Shown here one piece after another: positions 61,073-64,000 of a stretch of DNA of 64,000 bases; position 1 is the stretch's first letter, and each line of letters opens with the position of its first letter. Under the pieces are notes generated by a model. The model was not told the origin of the DNA. It saw only the letters and a program-made list of their open reading frames with translations, and searched no databases. Origin of the DNA: Bacteroidota bacterium (GTDB lineage Bacteria; Bacteroidota; Bacteroidia; Cytophagales; Cytophagaceae); contig JAEVZS010000002.1 in assembly GCA_023392125.1 (NCBI GenBank), positions 372,001 to 436,000 of the forward strand. Direction: 5' to 3'. Position numbers and translations under genes: made by a program.

Positions 61073-62896
61073 TTATTGAGTATTTCGAATAATATCCAGT
61101 TGCTCCTCTAGCTCCTGTAATTCTTTCCGGGCATTCTCAATATTCCGAAGAACCTGTACTTTGAGCTTTTCTGCATTTGCCGAGCTGGCAAAGAAATCAA
61201 TATTGGTATTCCAGGATTGGATATCAGTTTTAAGGCTCTGAATTTTTTTCAATACTTCACTTTCCTTCTTATTAAGCTTTTTGCGGGCATCCGGACTGCT
61301 TTTCAGTGCCGCTACTTCCAACTCAAGCTTAAGGTTCCCTTTATTGTCATTGCCCTCTGCTCCTTCCAGATTCTTTAAGAAATTTTCAACGGCTTCCTTA
61401 TAGCGCTCTTTTACTTCTTTAATCGAATTTTTGGGGACAAAGCCTATGGAGTTAAACTCTTCCTGCAAGTCTCTGATGTCATCTGAATTATTGGAATTAC
61501 CGGCGGCAAGCTGTTTAATTTTGTCAATTACCGCATATTTCCTTTTCTGGTTTTCTTCATATTCTTTCTCCTGTTCCGCAAAAAGAGCCCGCTTTCTGTT
61601 GAAAAAGTGATCACAGGCAGAGTTGAACCGCTTAAAAATGGTATCTTTTTCTTTGATGGGAACTGCTCCGATTTTACTCCAGTCTGCCTGAAGCTTTTTC
61701 AATAATTCAGTAGTGACTGCTATATCATCATTATGCATAAGTGCTTCTGCAGCTTCGCACAACTCCTGCTTCTTCTTCAGATTCTCTACTTTTTGGAGCT
61801 CCAGCGATTTGAAAAATATATCTTTCTTTCTGAAAAATCCTTTATATATCGACCAGAACTCTCTTGAAATTGACTTTGTCACTTCCTTGGGAACCGGTCC
61901 TGTATTTTTCCATGAATTTTGTATTTCAAGAAGCTCGTTGGTTTTTTCTTTCCAGCCTTTGATATCAGAGGAATCATAAGTTTCATAAGCCTTAAGCGCC
62001 TCGATCAATTCTTTCTTTTTTGCAAGGTTTTCTTCCTGAACCTTTTTATGAAGGGCATTGAATTCATTCCTTTTTTGATATATCTGATCTGATGCCAGCT
62101 TAAATCTGCTCCATAATACTTCTTGTTCTTCTTTTGGGACCGGCCCGACTAGTTTATATTCTTCATGAAGCTTTTTTAACTCCTTTATTGCCTCTCCGAT
62201 ATTTTCTTCCTTGCTTAGCTGTTCTGCTTTTTCAATAATATCGATTTTGGATTCAAGATTTTTTTTCCGGTCAAGCTCTTTCAGTTCAAAATAGATGCTA
62301 CGGTTATTATAGAACATTTCAACCAGGGCGTTGTAATTAGCCCATATTTCTTTTGAATAAGCAATGGGCACAGCTCCTATGTTTCTCCATTCGTTCTGTA
62401 ATTCCTTAAATTGCGACAAGCTGGACGAAGTTTCTTCTCCGGAAGTAAGCTCTCTCAGTTTATCGAGAATATTGTTTTTGATACGAAGGTTTTTTTCTTT
62501 TGCTTCTTCGAGAGAGGCTAGTTTGTCTGTTATTTCAGAACGAAGCTTTCCGTACAACTTTTCAAATGTAAGGGTAAGATCATCCTTTTTCAGCTGAAAA
62601 TCTTCTTCCAGACCACCATCATGCAAAAACTGGTCTCTTGCTTCCCGACGTTCACTGTCAACAATATCGTCAAAATGTTGTTTGAGATCCCTCATGAAAG
62701 TGGTAACTTTTTGTAAACCAGCGCTAAGAGTGAGATTCTTAAGTTCTTCTAAAAGTTCTTGTTTGGAATAGCTGGAAATGTCAGGGAAGGTATGGTCATC
62801 ATCATTCAAATCATCATGATGTTCCTCAAGATTCACTGATTGAAGTTCATCTTGTACCAAATCTGGATTTTGGGCAAGTTCTTTATCGGATTGCAT
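61073..62896 (-). CDS. DUF349 repeat protein
   Basis: A 607-residue, highly charged helical protein with an acidic N-terminus and five DUF349 repeats, each marked by a W/F-x-x-I/V/T-G-x-V/P-P pattern: WRNIGAVPIAYSKEIW, YKLVGPVPKEEQEVLW, WKNTGPVPKEVTKSIS, WSKIGAVPIKEKDTIF and FNSIGFVPKNSIKEVK. A coiled coil closes the protein. Function unknown, cytoplasmic. It follows yqgE by 21 bp on the same strand. Confidence 0.88.
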   Translation of the reverse strand: MQSDKELAQNPDLVQDELQSVNLEEHHDDLNDDDHTFPDISSYSKQELLEELKNLTLSAGLQKVTTFMRDLKQHFDDIVDSERREARDQFLHDGGLEEDFQLKKDDLTLTFEKLYGKLRSEITDKLASLEEAKEKNLRIKNNILDKLRELTSGEETSSSLSQFKELQNEWRNIGAVPIAYSKEIWANYNALVEMFYNNRSIYFELKELDRKKNLESKIDIIEKAEQLSKEENIGEAIKELKKLHEEYKLVGPVPKEEQEVLWSRFKLASDQIYQKRNEFNALHKKVQEENLAKKKELIEALKAYETYDSSDIKGWKEKTNELLEIQNSWKNTGPVPKEVTKSISREFWSIYKGFFRKKDIFFKSLELQKVENLKKKQELCEAAEALMHNDDIAVTTELLKKLQADWSKIGAVPIKEKDTIFKRFNSACDHFFNRKRALFAEQEKEYEENQKRKYAVIDKIKQLAAGNSNNSDDIRDLQEEFNSIGFVPKNSIKEVKERYKEAVENFLKNLEGAEGNDNKGNLKLELEVAALKSSPDARKKLNKKESEVLKKIQSLKTDIQSWNTNIDFFASSANAEKLKVQVLRNIENARKELQELEEQLDIIRNTQ

Positions 62897-62917
62897 AATG
62901 GTAGATTTTATAGACTT

Positions 62918-63463
62918 TTAATTTAACCGTGGATCAATAGGATAATTCGAATACATTTTGTACTTGCCACCCATACTTTTAAGTATGTTGTGCCACATCA
63001 AGGGTGGGGCCATTAGCAGAACCTCATGTAAACTGGTATTTCCTACAATCCAGGTTTTTTCATTCATTTCCATAGTTAACTGATTGACATCCCAACCACT
63101 ATATCCCAAAAAAAATCGAAAATTGTCAGGATTCACTTTTCCGAATCTGGCAAGCTCAAAAAGCTGATCAAAGTCCCCGCCCATAAATACTCCATCACTG
63201 ATTTCCACCGAGTCATCAACAACATTGATTCCGGTATATATAAAATTTACACAATCCTGATCAACCGGACCACCGATGTATAATGGCTGGTTAAATTCAT
63301 TCATGTCTTCCAGAACATCATTTACTTTCAGAGCCGATGGCTTGTTCAATACCAGGCCTAATGTTCCGTTTTCATCATCCTCACATAACAATATTACACT
63401 TCGTTCGAAATTAGGATCGCCTAAAAACGGTTCCGCAATCAACAGCTTACCTTTCCCGACCAT
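62918..63463 (-). CDS. YqgE/AlgH family protein
   Basis: A 181-residue protein matching the family: GKLLIAEPFLGDPNFERSVILLCEDDENGTLGLVLNKPS at the start, LYIGGPVDQDCVNFIYTG, and FFLGYSGWDVNQLTMEMNEKTWIV. Function unknown despite wide conservation; AlgH was once named for alginate control. Divergent from pdxH (158 bp). Likely co-transcribed with the DUF349 gene. Confidence 0.93.
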   Translation of the reverse strand: MVGKGKLLIAEPFLGDPNFERSVILLCEDDENGTLGLVLNKPSALKVNDVLEDMNEFNQPLYIGGPVDQDCVNFIYTGINVVDDSVEISDGVFMGGDFDQLFELARFGKVNPDNFRFFLGYSGWDVNQLTMEMNEKTWIVGNTSLHEVLLMAPPLMWHNILKSMGGKYKMYSNYPIDPRLN

Positions 63464-63610
63464 CTTTATATCGTATAAGATCTGGTTAACATCGTATTGA
63501 ATATAATAATAATCAATTTAGTGCACAAAAAAACTAAAATATTCATTGTTAACTATAAAAAAAACTAATAATATTTCAAAAATGTCTGAATTTATAAATG
63601 GCATATTAAG

Positions 63611-63618
63611 TAAATTTG
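63611..63618 (+). promoter_or_regulatory. Candidate -7 element of pdxH
   Basis: TAAATTTG fits the -7 consensus TAnnTTTG exactly, ending 3 bp before the pdxH ATG. No good TTTG lies 19-21 bp upstream (TCTG at 63585). If used, the transcript would begin at or just after the start codon. Confidence 0.35.
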
Positions 63619-63621
63619 TAT

Positions 63622-64000
63622 ATGAATCTGAGTGAAAATAAGGCATTGGCACATATCCGTCAGGAATATACCAGTCGTGAGCTTCTTGAAAATACTATCA
63701 ACAGAGATCCCTTTGTACAGTTTGGCCTATGGATGGATGAAGCGATAAAGTCATGTGTGCTGGAACCGACAGCAATGAATCTGGCCACAGTGGATGAAAG
63801 CAATCGTCCAAGTTCGCGGATTGTCCTTCTGAAGGGGTTTAGCGAGAAGGGTTTTGTGTTTTTCACCAATTATGCAAGCCGAAAAGGCCGGGCACTGGAG
63901 AAGAATCATTATGCTGCTATTAATTTTTTTTGGCCTGAGCTGGAGAGACAGGTTCGTATTGAGGGTACTATCAGTTATACATCGAGGGAAGAATCCAATG
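63622..64000 (+). CDS. pdxH: Pyridoxamine 5'-phosphate oxidase, 5' part only
   Basis: The frame starts at the ATG at 63622 and runs off the window after 126 residues. It oxidises pyridoxine/pyridoxamine phosphate to PLP using FMN. Seen: LAHIRQEYTSRELLEN at the start, DPFVQFGLWMDEAI, PTAMNLATVDESNRPSSRIVLLKGF (FMN-binding Arg/Lys), GFVFFTNYASRKGRAL and FFWPELERQVRIEGT. The remaining C-terminal part, with the PLP-site residues, lies outside the window. Monomer of the usual FMN-dependent split-barrel homodimer. Confidence 0.93.
   Translation, partial: MNLSENKALAHIRQEYTSRELLENTINRDPFVQFGLWMDEAIKSCVLEPTAMNLATVDESNRPSSRIVLLKGFSEKGFVFFTNYASRKGRALEKNHYAAINFFWPELERQVRIEGTISYTSREESN

Noticed and set aside
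1..64000. tRNA, rRNA, CRISPR arrays, insertion sequences, prophage or att sites
   Set aside because: Scanned by eye for T-loop sequences, spaced direct repeats, transposase/integrase-like proteins and terminal inverted repeats; none found that I could support.

Overview
The window looks like chromosomal DNA from a member of the Bacteroidota, most likely a Cytophagales-type bacterium. Two secreted proteins end in type IX secretion (T9SS) sorting domains. The primary sigma factor is the short 287-residue form of this phylum. Start codons mostly lack Shine-Dalgarno sequences. The efp promoter matches the phylum consensus (TTTG-N20-TATTTTTG). Many genes belong to families common there (YdeI/OmdA, DUF4142, LytS/LytTR pairs, PhoH with a PIN domain, five-repeat DUF349). 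I see no tRNA, rRNA, CRISPR array, insertion sequence or prophage; the DNA is mostly housekeeping and accessory operons.

Layout. 1-12.8 kb: end of a YdeI-like gene, adenine deaminase, a coiled-coil membrane protein, DUF92 protein, a T9SS cargo protein, AlkD-like glycosylase, a DMT transporter, a ferredoxin-NADP reductase plus [2Fe-2S] ferredoxin preceded by a leader peptide with five consecutive Cys codons, an NlpC/P60 hydrolase, guanine deaminase, peptide deformylase and a beta-helix lipoprotein. 13.0-16.3 kb: a tight three-gene cassette of a glutamine-synthetase-like ligase, an APH-like kinase and a HAD-IIA protein, with no pathway I can name. 16.4-21.9 kb: rpoD with a TTG start, then two tandem membrane PAS sensors with no output domain. 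22-32.6 kb: NhaC, MsrA with an aldo-keto reductase, a second DMT transporter preceded by two tandem small-ORF/terminator units resembling attenuators, YajQ, PhoH, topoisomerase III and a Spy-like protein.

32.7-39.3 kb: a six-gene block on the minus strand: LytS-type kinase, LytTR regulator, TolC-like protein, MacA-like adaptor, ABC ATPase and MacB-like permease, i.e. a tripartite exporter with its regulators. 39.4-43.6 kb: a reactive-sulfur operon (ArsR repressor, TauE exporter, persulfide dioxygenase-rhodanese, rhodanese lipoprotein, split YeeE/YedE importer); an 18-bp motif repeated upstream of arsR and tauE is a candidate operator. 43.6-54.6 kb: a large T9SS protein, DUF4142 lipoprotein, PEP carboxylase, a two-repeat DUF3945-like protein, an RluA-type pseudouridine synthase, metallopeptidase, NagZ-like hydrolase and MATE exporter. 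54.6-64 kb: a polysaccharide flippase and sulfotransferase, Kup, thioredoxin, EF-P, cold-shock protein, DUF1653, a small unknown, DUF349, YqgE and the start of pdxH.

The observations I rate highest are the poly-Cys leader before the ferredoxin reductase, the duplicated attenuator-like units before the DMT transporter, and the ligase/kinase/HAD cassette. All three are inferences from sequence reading alone.
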